Part shown: positions 44,521-53,625 of the stretch, in pieces
Position numbering within the stretch: the stretch's first letter is position 1
Layout: each line of letters begins with the position of its first letter
NCBI GenBank assembly: GCA_036351375.1
Contig: JAZBOY010000093.1
Coordinates: 25,003-89,002, forward strand
Reading direction: 5' to 3'
Length of the DNA: 64,000 nt
Source: JANQIO01 sp036351375
GTDB taxonomy: Bacteria > Pseudomonadota > Gammaproteobacteria > Pseudomonadales > Halieaceae
Notes under the pieces: generated by a model
What the model saw: only the letters and a program-made list of their open reading frames with translations
The model's database searches: none
What the model was told of the DNA's origin: nothing
Program-made: the position numbers and the translations under genes

Positions 44521-45027
44521 TCAGGCGCGGAGGCGGTGCTGCTTTTCCAGCTTTTTGCGTATCCGCGTGCGCTTCAGGGAGGAGAGGTAGTCGACAAACA
44601 GCTTGCCGTCGAGGTGGTCGATTTCGTGCTGGATGCACACCGCCAGCAGCCCTTCCGGCTCCATGGTAAAGGCGGTGCCGTCGCGGTCCTGGGCTGTCAC
44701 CCGCACGTGCTGGGGCCGCTGTACGGTTTCATAGAAACCGGGCACCGACAGGCAGCCCTCGTCGTACTCATCCAGTTCCTGGTCCAGCACTTCCACTTCC
44801 GGGTTGATGAAAACCAATGGCTGGTCCCGCCCCTCGGACACGTCGATCACGATGACCCGCTTGTGGACGTCGACCTGGGTTGCCGCCAGCCCGATACCCG
44901 GCGCCTCGTACATGGTTTCGAACATATCGTCGATTAGCTGCGACAGGACGCCGTCAAACTCGGTAACAGGCTCTGCCACCGTGCGCAGCCTGGGGTCGGG
45001 AAATTCAAGAATATTCAAAAGCGCCAT
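44521..45027 (-). CDS. def: Peptide deformylase
   Basis: Metallo-deformylase removing the N-formyl group from nascent proteins. 168 residues with all three motifs: GIGLAATQVD, EGCLSVPG (metal-binding Cys) and HEIDHLDG (two metal His and catalytic Glu). First gene of the def-fmt-rsmB-trkA-trkH run; 19 nt before fmt. Divergent from the LysM gene. Confidence 0.98.
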   Translation of the reverse strand: MALLNILEFPDPRLRTVAEPVTEFDGVLSQLIDDMFETMYEAPGIGLAATQVDVHKRVIVIDVSEGRDQPLVFINPEVEVLDQELDEYDEGCLSVPGFYETVQRPQHVRVTAQDRDGTAFTMEPEGLLAVCIQHEIDHLDGKLFVDYLSSLKRTRIRKKLEKQHRLRA

Positions 45028-45091
45028 GTTAAAGACGGAATAACAGCCGTGACAGGAGTCAGATTAACGGATTATAGACTTGCGCTGTCGT

Positions 45092-45120
45092 TTGAGCGCC
45101 AGCACACTGGCCTATATTAT
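45092..45120 (+). promoter_or_regulatory. Promoter for the lysM-dprA unit
   Basis: Plus-strand -35 TTGAGC (45092-45097), 17-nt spacer, -10 TATTAT (45115-45120), about 100 nt upstream of the LysM ORF. A minus-strand TATAAT at 45076-45071 may belong to def, but it has no clear -35. Confidence 0.65.
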
Positions 45121-45221
45121 ACAGCGAGCGCAGGGCATGCCCACCGTACCTGTGCCAGGACGTGAAACAGACCGTAATAATAAGGCGTGCGACGACACGC
45201 GAAGGAATGCAGGTATAACCG

Positions 45222-46259
45222 ATGAAAACGATACTGATAACAGGGTATCTGCTGCTGGCGAGTATGCTTCCCATTGCGGCCCACGCAGATGTAGTCCGGC
45301 TTGCCGAGAACGCACCGGAGGTCTACCTCGTTCAGGAGGGCGATACCCTGTGGGGCATTGCCACAATGTTCCTGGAAGACCCCTGGCTGTGGACCGAAGT
45401 CTGGGATATCAACACCCAGATCGACAACCCGCACCTGATTTTCCCCGGTGACGAAATCTACCTGGTATGGGTCGATGGCCAACCGCGCCTGCGGGTGCGG
45501 CGCGGCCTTGCTTCAAAGACCGTCAAACTCACGCCGCAGATGCGTATCGACCCGCTGGATCGCGCCATCCCGGTCATTTCCCTGGAAGATATCGGCCCGT
45601 GGCTCAGCGGCCACCGCATTGTGCAGCCGGAAGATCTTGAAGATGCACCCTATGTTATCGCCGGCGCCAATCGCCACTTGCTGAGCAGCGCCGGCGACCG
45701 TCTGTACGCCCGCGGCATGCTGCCGGAAGGGGAAACCGGCTTCGGTATCTACAGGGCAGGGAACCTGTTCGTGGACCCGGAGACGGGTGAAGCGCTGGGG
45801 CTGGAGGCCAAGGACATTGGCAGCGCTCGCCTACGTGAGGACCACGAGGAAGACATCCACCAGTTCGAGGTCACGCGCATGACTGAAGAGGTGCGCAACG
45901 GCGACCGCATGCTGGCCAATGAAATCCGTGAGATTGCCGCCACCTTCCAGCCCCGCGCCCCCGGCAGCGACCTGGACGGCGTAATGCTTGCAGTGGATTC
46001 CGGTGTTACCCAGATCGGCAAGCTCGACGTGGTAGCCGTCAATCGCGGCGCCCGCGAAGGCGTGGAAGAAGGCTTTGTGCTGGCGATATACCAGCGCGGT
46101 GAAATCGTCCGCGATGAGATTTCGAACGAAAATGTTCAAATTCCTGATGTACGCGCCGGCCTGCTGATGGTATTCCGTGTGTTTGAAAAGATGAGCTACG
46201 GCATCGTGCTCAAGAGCGACCGCCCGCTCAAGGTGTTCGACAAGGTCACCTCGCCCTAG
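45222..46259 (+). CDS. LysM-domain envelope protein
   Basis: 345 residues, signal peptide ending AAHA (about 1-22), then one LysM domain (about 32-82) with VQEGDTLWGIATMFLEDPW and NPHLIFPGDEIYLV, expected to bind peptidoglycan. The remainder is a conserved all-beta region of unknown function. This family sits next to dprA and def across pseudomonads, but I know of no experimental role. First of a probable lysM-dprA-tsaC-hemF-aroE-yheV rightward run. Confidence 0.88.
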   Translation: MKTILITGYLLLASMLPIAAHADVVRLAENAPEVYLVQEGDTLWGIATMFLEDPWLWTEVWDINTQIDNPHLIFPGDEIYLVWVDGQPRLRVRRGLASKTVKLTPQMRIDPLDRAIPVISLEDIGPWLSGHRIVQPEDLEDAPYVIAGANRHLLSSAGDRLYARGMLPEGETGFGIYRAGNLFVDPETGEALGLEAKDIGSARLREDHEEDIHQFEVTRMTEEVRNGDRMLANEIREIAATFQPRAPGSDLDGVMLAVDSGVTQIGKLDVVAVNRGAREGVEEGFVLAIYQRGEIVRDEISNENVQIPDVRAGLLMVFRVFEKMSYGIVLKSDRPLKVFDKVTSP

Positions 46260-46298
46260 GGTAGTCCGTTCGACAAACAATGGCCGCCGGCATGGATC

Positions 46299-47438
46299 AT
46301 GGACGATCCAGTGAAAGCAAACGCACAGCACATGGATGGCACCGAACTGCGTCACTGGTTGACGCTCGCCCACCTGCCTGAATTGCCTGCTGCCGCACTG
46401 CGGCAGCTCATGGCATACAGCGGCAATCCCCAGGCGATTCTTGAAGCCCCCAACCGCGAGTGGTTGCGTGCCGGAGCCGGCCGCGCAGCTTGCCGCGCGC
46501 GACGCAGTTGGGCCCGGGGTGGCCCGCGCCACCCCCTGCGCACAACGGTAGAGCGGGCCGCGAGCGCCCTCGACGAGCAGGGTGCGCGGCTGGTGATTTT
46601 GGGCCGGGCGAATTACCCGCCCCTGCTCAGCCAGATCCATGACCCACCGCCGCTGCTGTACGTCGCCGGCCGGGAAGAGGTCCTGCTGCAAACCCAGTTC
46701 GCGATAGTCGGCAGTCGGCGCTGCAGTGAAGCCAGCGCCAGGGCAGCGGGCCTGTTCGCCGAGGGTTTGGTGGAAGCCGGCTTCTCGGTCTGCAGCGGCA
46801 TGGCGCTGGGGATCGATGCCGCCGCCCATCGCGCCGCGCTCAATGTGGGGGGCGCGACGCTGGCGGTGCTCGGCACCGGTATCGATGTCACCTACCCGGC
46901 GCGCCATGCCGGGCTGCGCAAGCAGCTCGGGGAATCAGGCGCCGTGATCACCGAGTTCAATCCGGGGGCGCCGCCGCGCCGGGAGCAGTTTCCCCGCCGC
47001 AATCGCATCATCAGCGGCCTGAGCGTTGGTGTGCTGGTCGCGGCGGCCAACCTGCGCAGCGGGTCGCTGATCACTGCGCGGCTGGCCATGGAGCAGAACC
47101 GGGAAGTCTTTGCCCTGCCGCACTCCATCTTCGATCCGGGCGGCCGCGGTTGCCATCAGCTGCTGCGCGATGGCGCCGGGCTGGCAGAGTCGGTGGCAGA
47201 CCTGTTGGATGCCACTGCAGCGCTGAGCACCGCCCACCGCGAGCTGATCGCGGGTTCAGTCCCCAGCCCTTCACCAAAGGGAAGTCTGCCGGCCATCGGC
47301 TACGACCCCATGAGCGTCGACGAACTGGTGGCGGCTGGGCTGGGCAGCGCCGACGAGGTGCTGGTCGCGCTGCAGCAATTGGAGCTGGCCGGCGAACTGG
47401 AGCAGCGCGGCGGCTTCTTCAGCCGCAAGGTATGCTAG
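46299..47438 (+). CDS. dprA: DNA processing protein DprA, with possible internal compensated frameshift
   Basis: Loads RecA onto incoming single-stranded DNA during transformation. 379 residues. The Rossmann-like DprA core is clear: IVGSRRCSEASARAAGLFA, CSGMALGIDAAAH, VLGTGIDVTYP, FPRRNRIISGLS and LRSGSLITARLAMEQ, and the C-terminal winged-helix domain is present. Residues about 58-83 are abnormally Arg/Cys/Trp-rich (AGRAACRARRSWARGGPRH). In the +1 frame the same DNA (about 46471-46548) reads PEPAAQLAARDAVGPGVARA, which looks like a normal helix. A +1/-1 pair is suspected. The protein could still fold. Confidence 0.9.
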   Translation: MDDPVKANAQHMDGTELRHWLTLAHLPELPAAALRQLMAYSGNPQAILEAPNREWLRAGAGRAACRARRSWARGGPRHPLRTTVERAASALDEQGARLVILGRANYPPLLSQIHDPPPLLYVAGREEVLLQTQFAIVGSRRCSEASARAAGLFAEGLVEAGFSVCSGMALGIDAAAHRAALNVGGATLAVLGTGIDVTYPARHAGLRKQLGESGAVITEFNPGAPPRREQFPRRNRIISGLSVGVLVAAANLRSGSLITARLAMEQNREVFALPHSIFDPGGRGCHQLLRDGAGLAESVADLLDATAALSTAHRELIAGSVPSPSPKGSLPAIGYDPMSVDELVAAGLGSADEVLVALQQLELAGELEQRGGFFSRKVC

Positions 47439-47511
47439 ACTCTCGCGCTTTTCACGGTCGCAGCCGGCGGCCACGGGCACTTCGTTTCAGCGAGGCTGGC
47501 AGGTCGGATTC

Positions 47512-48069
47512 ATGGCATCACTGAGAATGGCACAGGCAGTTCGTATCCTGGCTGCAGGCGGCGTAGTGGCCTGCCCCACGGAGGCTGTGTGGGGTTTGAG
47601 TTGCGACCCCGCCAATGAGGCTGCAGTCATGCGCCTGTTGGCCATGAAGGACCGCCCTGTGGAAAAAGGCCTGATCCTGGTGGCGGCAGACATGGCGCAG
47701 TTTGACTGGCTGCTGCGAGACCTGGACGGCGCAGCGAAATCCAAGCTGGAGTTGTCATGGCCCGGCGCCACCACCTGGCTGGTACCGCACCACGGCCGTG
47801 TGCCCGACTGGGTGTGCGGAGAGTTCGACACCGTTGCCCTGCGCGTTTCTGCCCATCCCACCGTACAGGCCCTGTGTCGCGCCTTTGGCGGGCCACTGGT
47901 GTCCACATCGGCCAACATCGGCGGTGCCCAGCCGGCCCGTGAACAGTTCCAGCTGTGGCGCTACTTCGGTGAGCAGCTCGACGACGTGGTGCCCGGTCGC
48001 CTGGGGGGTAATGCGCGGCCTTCGACGATTCGCGACCTGGCCAGCGATACAGTAATCCGCGCCGGTTGA
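47512..48069 (+). CDS. tsaC: Threonylcarbamoyl-AMP synthase TsaC
   Basis: YrdC/Sua5 fold enzyme that makes threonylcarbamoyl-AMP for the t6A37 modification of ANN-decoding tRNAs. 185 residues; GGVVACPTEAVWGLSCDP at the N-terminus, then KDRPVEKGLILVA and GPLVSTSANIGGAQPA, all family blocks. Short type without the Sua5 C-terminal domain. 73 nt after dprA. Confidence 0.96.
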   Translation: MASLRMAQAVRILAAGGVVACPTEAVWGLSCDPANEAAVMRLLAMKDRPVEKGLILVAADMAQFDWLLRDLDGAAKSKLELSWPGATTWLVPHHGRVPDWVCGEFDTVALRVSAHPTVQALCRAFGGPLVSTSANIGGAQPAREQFQLWRYFGEQLDDVVPGRLGGNARPSTIRDLASDTVIRAG

Positions 48070-48130
48070 GGCCTATTTTTGGGCGCCGCAGAGCGCCGGG
48101 TGAACACAGGGAAATCGAGGGGAATCAAGC

Positions 48131-49045
48131 ATGCCGGAAGTATCCACCGACGCTGTAAAGCAATATCTGCTGGGCTTACAGGACAGCATCTGTGAGGGCC
48201 TCGAGGGTGAAGACGGCACCGCCCGCTTCCTGGAGGACGGCTGGGAGCGAGAAGAAGGTGGCGGCGGCCGCAGCCGAGTGATGGCCGAAGGCGCAGTCTT
48301 CGAGAAGGCCGGCGTCAACTTCTCCCACGTGGCCGGTGCTTCTCTGCCGCCCTCGGCCAGCGCCCAGCGCCCAGAGCTGGCCGGGCGCAGCTTCCAGGCC
48401 ATGGGGGTGTCGCTGGTGATCCACCCCCACAATCCCTATGTGCCGACCTCCCACGCCAATGTCCGACTGTTTGTAGCGGAAAAGCCTGGCGAAGAGCCGG
48501 TCTGGTGGTTTGGCGGCGGCTTCGACCTCACGCCCTACTACGGCTTCGAGGAAGACTGCAAACACTGGCACCAGGTGGCGGCGGATGCCTGTGCGCCTTT
48601 CGGAGACGACGTCTACTCTCGCTACAAGACCTGGTGTGACGAGTATTTCTACCTCAAGCATCGGCACGAACCGCGTGGCATCGGCGGGCTGTTTTTTGAC
48701 GACCTCAACGAATGGGACTTCGACACCAGCTTCGGCTTCATGCAGGCAGTAGGTGACGCCTACCTTAAGGCCTACCTGCCGATCGTGCAGCGGCGGCGCG
48801 ATGTGGAGTACGGCGAGCGCGAGCGCCAGTTCCAGCTCTACCGGCGTGGCCGCTATGTTGAATTCAACCTGGTCTATGATCGCGGCACCCTGTTCGGACT
48901 GCAGTCCGACGGGCGCACCGAAGCCATTCTCATGTCACTGCCACCGCTGGTACGGTGGGAGTACGAATACCACCCGGAGCCGGGCTCCGCTGAGGCAGAG
49001 CTGACCGAGCACTACCTCAAGCCGAGGGATTGGCTCAGCCAATGA
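48131..49045 (+). CDS. hemF: Oxygen-dependent coproporphyrinogen III oxidase
   Basis: Aerobic haem-synthesis enzyme converting coproporphyrinogen III to protoporphyrinogen IX. 304 residues. Blocks GGGGRSRVMAEGAVFEKAGV, PTSHANVRLFVAEKPG, WWFGGGFDLTPYY and GTLFGLQSDGRTEAILMSLP are nearly invariant. Its stop overlaps the aroE start by ATGA. Placement in a run leading to an aa3 oxidase cluster suits an aerobic respirer. Confidence 0.98.
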   Translation: MPEVSTDAVKQYLLGLQDSICEGLEGEDGTARFLEDGWEREEGGGGRSRVMAEGAVFEKAGVNFSHVAGASLPPSASAQRPELAGRSFQAMGVSLVIHPHNPYVPTSHANVRLFVAEKPGEEPVWWFGGGFDLTPYYGFEEDCKHWHQVAADACAPFGDDVYSRYKTWCDEYFYLKHRHEPRGIGGLFFDDLNEWDFDTSFGFMQAVGDAYLKAYLPIVQRRRDVEYGERERQFQLYRRGRYVEFNLVYDRGTLFGLQSDGRTEAILMSLPPLVRWEYEYHPEPGSAEAELTEHYLKPRDWLSQ

Positions 49046-49878
49046 CCCGAGCGGATCGCTACGCGGTATTCGGCAATCCGGTACGGCACAGCAAATCACC
49101 CTGGATACATGCGGCTTTTGCCGAGCAAACCGGCCAGCAGCTGCAGTATCGCGCGGTGCTGGTGGAGCCCGGCGAGTTTGCCGCCGCTGCCGATGCCTTT
49201 TTCGAGGCCGGCGGCCGCGGCCTCAACGTGACCGTACCTTTCAAGACCGACGCTTTCAGCTATGCCGGTGAGCACAGTCAGCGTGCCCTGCTGGCCGGTG
49301 CCGTCAACACCCTTGTGCGCCAGGAGGATGGCAGCATTCGCGGCGACAATACCGACGGCATTGGCATGGTGCGCGATATGGTGGCCAACCTGGGTTGGCA
49401 GATTCGCGGGCGGGAAGTGGCGGTACTCGGGGCCGGTGGTGCCGTGCGCGGGGTGCTTGGACCGCTGTTGCGAGAGCAGCCGTCGGAGTTGCTGGTGGTG
49501 AACCGCACGCCGGACAAGGCGCTGGCGCTGGTGGATAGCTTCGCCGAACTCGGCGAGCTCCACGGCGGCGGCTATGATTGCCTCGAGGGTCGACAGTTCG
49601 ACCTGATTATCAACGGTACCAGTGCCAGCCTTGGCGGCGAACTGCCGGAGCTGCCGGAGTCGCTGCTCAACGAGAAAAGTTGCTGCTACGACATGATGTA
49701 TGCGGCCGAGCCCACACCGTTCATGCGCTGGGCCGCCCAGCGCGCGGCCTGGGCAGTGAGCGACGGCCTGGGGATGCTGGTGGAGCAGGCGGCGGAGTCC
49801 TTCTACCTGTGGCGGGGTCTGCGCCCGCAGACTGGTCCTGTGCTGGCGGAGCTGCGTACCGTCATCGCAGGAGGTTGA
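49042..49878 (+). CDS. aroE: Shikimate dehydrogenase (NADP+)
   Basis: Reduces 3-dehydroshikimate in the aromatic pathway. Start at 49042 (MTRADRYAVFGNPVRHSKSP) overlaps the hemF stop by ATGA; an in-frame ATG at 49030 would be inside hemF. 278 residues. Substrate site GNPVRHSKSP and NVTVPFK (catalytic Lys), NADP loop LGAGGAVRGVL and the basic VVNRTPDKA patch are present. Confidence 0.97.
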   Translation: MTRADRYAVFGNPVRHSKSPWIHAAFAEQTGQQLQYRAVLVEPGEFAAAADAFFEAGGRGLNVTVPFKTDAFSYAGEHSQRALLAGAVNTLVRQEDGSIRGDNTDGIGMVRDMVANLGWQIRGREVAVLGAGGAVRGVLGPLLREQPSELLVVNRTPDKALALVDSFAELGELHGGGYDCLEGRQFDLIINGTSASLGGELPELPESLLNEKSCCYDMMYAAEPTPFMRWAAQRAAWAVSDGLGMLVEQAAESFYLWRGLRPQTGPVLAELRTVIAGG

Positions 49879-49880
49879 AA

Positions 49881-50123
49881 ATGAGCAAACGCTTTATCGC
49901 CGGCGCGGTATGCCCGCGCTGCGGCGAAATGGACAAATTGGTGGTGGATTCAGAGTCCAACCAGCGCGAGTGCGTGCGCTGCGGCTTTACCGACCAGCGC
50001 CCCACCCCGGCCCAGACGGAACTGCGCACCCGGGTCAATCGGCCGGCACGCCGCGTCGAGGCAGAGGTCGAAGCGGTCACCCTGGTGATCCCCTCCTCCA
50101 AAGACGACCAGCCCGACTCCTGA
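49881..50123 (+). CDS. yheV: YheV-family zinc-ribbon protein
   Basis: 80-residue protein, missed by simple ORF calls because a longer frame overlaps it. Two CxxC pairs, CPRCGEMD and CVRCGFTD, form a probable zinc ribbon near the N-terminus, and the rest is charged. Matches the small YheV putative metal-binding family; function unknown. The GGAGG in the aroE 3' end is its likely RBS, two bases between genes. Confidence 0.85.
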   Translation: MSKRFIAGAVCPRCGEMDKLVVDSESNQRECVRCGFTDQRPTPAQTELRTRVNRPARRVEAEVEAVTLVIPSSKDDQPDS

Positions 50124-50136
50124 CCGCGCACAGCTT

Positions 50137-50760
50137 CTAGACTTCCAGTCGCAGCCCGACCGCTACCTCTCGGCTCATGCAGGGCAGGTTCAAACGCTCG
50201 GAGGGCGCGTCCCGGTGGCCCGCACCAAGGGGCTCGAATAAGCTACTGCGGCTCGCCACCAGTTCAACGCTGTGAGCGACCAGCCCCTCCAGGCGACTGG
50301 CCAGCGGTTCACCCACCAGGTGATGAGCGATGATATTGGCGCGAGTCATGTCCACGTTGACCAGCGGGTGCCCGTGGCTGCGAATGAAACGGTCGTTGAC
50401 TTCCTCGATCAGGCGCAGCGTGAGAAAGGCTTCATCCATAAGTGCCTGCAGGCCGCCGTCAGCCGGGACGGCGTCCGGGGGTGCCAGGAAAAAATCCTCT
50501 GCCATATTCAGCAGGGCATTCACTTCGGCGCCCGCTTCCCGCACCAGCGCCTGCTCCCGCACCTGCTCCAGGAACTGGGGTACCTGGTCTATGTAGCGGC
50601 GGCTGAACTGCTCCAGCGCACCTACAGGATCCTCTTCCGGCAACACCAGGTGGGCTTTGAGCACGTCAAGATGGTCTTCAAAATAGCGACGCAGGGCCCG
50701 GGCCTGCTGCTCCTGGCTGCAGGCGTCGCTGATGACTTGCCGTATCGTCGCCGTTCCCAT
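50137..50760 (-). CDS. Conserved hypothetical helical protein
   Basis: 207 residues, no signal peptide and no clear transmembrane segment. Mostly alpha-helical by composition, with acidic stretches (LPEEDPVGALEQF, AEVNALLNMAEDFF) and a centre RFIRSHGHPLVNVDMTRAN. Only one Cys pair region (SDACSQ, LPCMSRE). I do not recognise a family. Start at 50760 gives MGTATIRQVISDAC; ATG at 50790 is also in frame. It lies 65 nt downstream of the MATE gene on the same strand, with which it may be co-transcribed. Confidence 0.6.
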   Translation of the reverse strand: MGTATIRQVISDACSQEQQARALRRYFEDHLDVLKAHLVLPEEDPVGALEQFSRRYIDQVPQFLEQVREQALVREAGAEVNALLNMAEDFFLAPPDAVPADGGLQALMDEAFLTLRLIEEVNDRFIRSHGHPLVNVDMTRANIIAHHLVGEPLASRLEGLVAHSVELVASRSSLFEPLGAGHRDAPSERLNLPCMSREVAVGLRLEV

Positions 50761-50825
50761 GGCTGGTTCCCTGGCGAGAGGTATTCCCAAGGCTAGACCA
50801 TGGGTGCCGAAGCGCTAGTCGCCGG

Positions 50826-52151
50826 TCAGGAGTCGAGCCAGCCGTCGCGGGCATCCAGCTGCCGGTAGTACAGGTAGAGGCTGACACCGCGGGCGCCGTT
50901 GAAGGCCAGGAAAGCCAGCCACAGGCCGTGATTTCCCCACCCCTGGGACAGCCACCACAGCGGCAGATAGACCAGCGCCAGGGACAACACCATGCCGTAC
51001 ATCATGAAGCGGGTCCTGGCGGCGCCGATGAACACCCCGTCAAGCAGGTAGGAAGGTGCCGCCACCAGCGGCATGGCCACCAGCCAGGGGTGGAATTCCC
51101 GCAACAGGTCCCGCACCTCGTCGTGGGCGCTGAAAGCGGGAAAAAGCAGCGGCGCGGCCAGCAGGTAGCAGGCACTCAGCAGCCCCGCGGTGCCCAGGGA
51201 CCAGTGCCAACAGGCGCGGACGGCGTGCCGGAAGCGCGCCAGGTCACCGCCGCCCGCAGCGTTGCCGGCCAGCCCCTCAGCTGCATAGGCAAATCCGTCG
51301 AGACCGTAGGCGGCTAGCATCAACAGGTTGAGCATAATCGTGTTGGCGGCCAGCGTTTCGGCTCCCAGGCGCGTGCTCATGGCGGTGAAGAACGCAAAGC
51401 TGAACAGCAAGCACACCGTGCGCACGAACAGGAAGCGATTGCTTTCCAGCAACTCCCGGTAGGCTGATAGCCGCATCAGTTCGGCTCGCAGGGAATGCAG
51501 CGGCGGACCCTGCAGGCGCCGGCTTACCAGCCACAGCGCCAGGGCGCAGCCGGTGTACTCTGCACACAGCGTGGCCCGGGCGGCACCGGCACTGTTCCAG
51601 TCCAACACCACGATAAACAACACGTCGAGGAGGATATTGAGCAGGTTGGTGACCACCAGGATCACCATGGGCCAACGGGTATCCTGGTGGCCGATGAACC
51701 AGCCCAGCACGGCGTAGGTGAGCAACACCGCGGGGGCGCTGTACACCCGGATAGACATGTACTCTTCCGCCAGCGGCGCCAGCGCCGGCCCTGGCGCCAT
51801 GAAGCGCAGGCCGATCTCGATCCAGGCGGCCTGGCTGGCGATGACCAGCACCGCGAGGCCCAGTGCCAGCACTACGGACTGCAGCAGCACCAGGGTTTCC
51901 CGCCGGGTATCGCCGGCGCCCACGGCACGGGCCACCAGTCCGGTCGTTCCCATGCGCAGGAAGCCGAATCCCCAGTAGATAAAGGAAAGAATACTGGCGC
52001 CGATGGCCACGGCACCGAGGTATACCGTGCTGTCGAGGTGGCCGAGGATAGCGGTATCGACAATACCAAGCAGCGGTGTCGAAATGTTGGACAGAATTGC
52101 TGGCCAGGCAATCTGCCATATCTTGTGGTTCAAACGCTGCGATTGCGCCAT
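50826..52151 (-). CDS. MATE-family efflux transporter (DinF-like)
   Basis: Inner-membrane protein of 441 residues with about 12 hydrophobic helices in two halves. N-terminal IWQIAWPAILSNISTPLLGIVDTAILGHL is the MATE/DinF signature, and MGTTGLVARAVGAGD follows. It should export cationic or other compounds in exchange for Na+ or H+; the substrate is unknown. Divergent from coxB across 294 bp. Confidence 0.9.
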   Translation of the reverse strand: MAQSQRLNHKIWQIAWPAILSNISTPLLGIVDTAILGHLDSTVYLGAVAIGASILSFIYWGFGFLRMGTTGLVARAVGAGDTRRETLVLLQSVVLALGLAVLVIASQAAWIEIGLRFMAPGPALAPLAEEYMSIRVYSAPAVLLTYAVLGWFIGHQDTRWPMVILVVTNLLNILLDVLFIVVLDWNSAGAARATLCAEYTGCALALWLVSRRLQGPPLHSLRAELMRLSAYRELLESNRFLFVRTVCLLFSFAFFTAMSTRLGAETLAANTIMLNLLMLAAYGLDGFAYAAEGLAGNAAGGGDLARFRHAVRACWHWSLGTAGLLSACYLLAAPLLFPAFSAHDEVRDLLREFHPWLVAMPLVAAPSYLLDGVFIGAARTRFMMYGMVLSLALVYLPLWWLSQGWGNHGLWLAFLAFNGARGVSLYLYYRQLDARDGWLDS

Positions 52152-52445
52152 ATATTGGTGTGTCCACGTCTTGTGCGGGTACTACTACTGCGCGCCCGGA
52201 GGCCCCGGATGGCGCGGAATCACCGGCCCCCGGCTAGTGCTCTCGTATGTCAAATCGAGTATACTGCGCCGCGATTTGCACCATCCGGAACAGTCCCGTG
52301 GTCCCCTTTGCAAGCGCACCTGCAGCCGCCCAGACGGCTCAGATGTCAGGCTTTTTATCGGGGTACTTCACGACCGGGTGACGGGGGCAGTGCGAGTTGA
52401 TCACACAACTTGCACTCATAACAATCAGAACTGAGGAGACGCGCA
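52152..52445. other. 294-bp divergent gap between the MATE gene and coxB
   Basis: Should hold the promoters of both genes. A possible plus-strand pair is TTGATC (52397-52402), 17 nt, AACAAT (52420-52425), leaving only the GAGGAG ribosome site before the coxB ATG; this is weak. No RNA gene seen. Confidence 0.35.
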
Positions 52446-53612
52446 ATGTTGCGTAAGGCGAGAAGCGTTTTTTGGCTCGCAATGTTTCCTGTATTCCTGC
52501 TGTTGAGCGGCACAGTCAGCCCGGCCTGGGCTGACGAGAAGGCTGACCGCAGGTATCAGGTGAACATGGAACCGGGGGTAACGGATGTAGGTGCGGATAT
52601 ATTCAGCCTGCACATGCTGATTTTCTGGATCTGCGTCGTTATTGGTATCGTGGTGTTTGGCGTGATGTTTTATTCCATCTACGCCCACCGCAAGTCTCGC
52701 GGCGTCACACCCGCCACCTTCCATGAAAGTACCAAGGTCGAGATCGCCTGGACGGTCGTCCCGTTCCTGATCCTGCTGGGCATGGCGGTTCCCGCTACCT
52801 CTACGCTGATCGAGGTCTACGACACCGAAGACGCCGAGATTGATATTCTGGTCACTGGCTATCAGTGGAAGTGGAAGTACGAGTACCTGGCGGATGATGG
52901 AGAGAACGTCAGCTTCTTCAGCAACCTGAAAACCTCCCAGGAAGAGATCTACAACGAAGACGACAAGGGGCAGTTCTACCTGCTGGACGTCGACGAGCCT
53001 ATCGTGATCCCGGTAGACACCAAGGTGCGCTTCCTGGTGACGGCCTACGACGTTATTCATTCCATGTGGGTGCCTGAGCTGGCGGTGAAGAAGGATGCCA
53101 TTCCGGGCTTTATCAACGAGACCTGGACCCGCGCCACGAAAACCGGCATCTACCGGGGCCAGTGTGCCGAGCTGTGTGGCAAGGACCACGGCTTCATGCC
53201 GGTAGTCGTGAACGTTGTCGAGCGCGAAGAGTATGACCAGTGGCTGGCCGAGAAGCAGACCCAGGCGGCGGAGATCGCGGCGCTGATGGAGCAGACTTTC
53301 ACCATGGATGAACTGGTGGCGCGTGGCAAGAGCGTGTACGACCGCGCCTGCCTGGCCTGCCACGGTGCCAACGGCGAAGGCGGTGTCGGCAAGGCCATCG
53401 CCGGTAGCGCCATTGCCATGGGCCCGTTAGGCGGTCATATGGATATCGTTATCAACGGCTCGCGCAACAACGCGGCCATGCAGGCTTTTGGCGGCCAGCT
53501 CAACGACGTCGACATGGCGGCGGTGCTGACCTTCCAGCGCAACGCATTCGGCAACAACATGGGCGACATGATCCAGCCCATCGACGTCTACAACTACAAG
53601 CAAGGCCAGTAG
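52446..53612 (+). CDS. coxB: Cytochrome c oxidase subunit II with fused cytochrome c domain
   Basis: CuA-carrying subunit II. 388 residues: signal peptide (about 1-28), two transmembrane helices (about 50-72 and 95-115), CuA cupredoxin domain with His205 (DVIHSMW), Cys240-x3-Cys244 and His248 (CAELCGKDHGFM), then a C-terminal cytochrome c domain with haem motif C302-LA-C305-H306. The fusion marks a caa3-like arrangement within an aa3 oxidase. First gene of the oxidase cluster. Confidence 0.97.
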   Translation: MLRKARSVFWLAMFPVFLLLSGTVSPAWADEKADRRYQVNMEPGVTDVGADIFSLHMLIFWICVVIGIVVFGVMFYSIYAHRKSRGVTPATFHESTKVEIAWTVVPFLILLGMAVPATSTLIEVYDTEDAEIDILVTGYQWKWKYEYLADDGENVSFFSNLKTSQEEIYNEDDKGQFYLLDVDEPIVIPVDTKVRFLVTAYDVIHSMWVPELAVKKDAIPGFINETWTRATKTGIYRGQCAELCGKDHGFMPVVVNVVEREEYDQWLAEKQTQAAEIAALMEQTFTMDELVARGKSVYDRACLACHGANGEGGVGKAIAGSAIAMGPLGGHMDIVINGSRNNAAMQAFGGQLNDVDMAAVLTFQRNAFGNNMGDMIQPIDVYNYKQGQ

Positions 53613-53625
53613 GGGGTATCTGATA

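Noticed and set aside
48082..48097. GGCGC/GCGCC hairpin between tsaC and hemF as a terminator
   Set aside because: Five-bp stem without a T-run, inside a likely operon; probably chance in GC-rich DNA.
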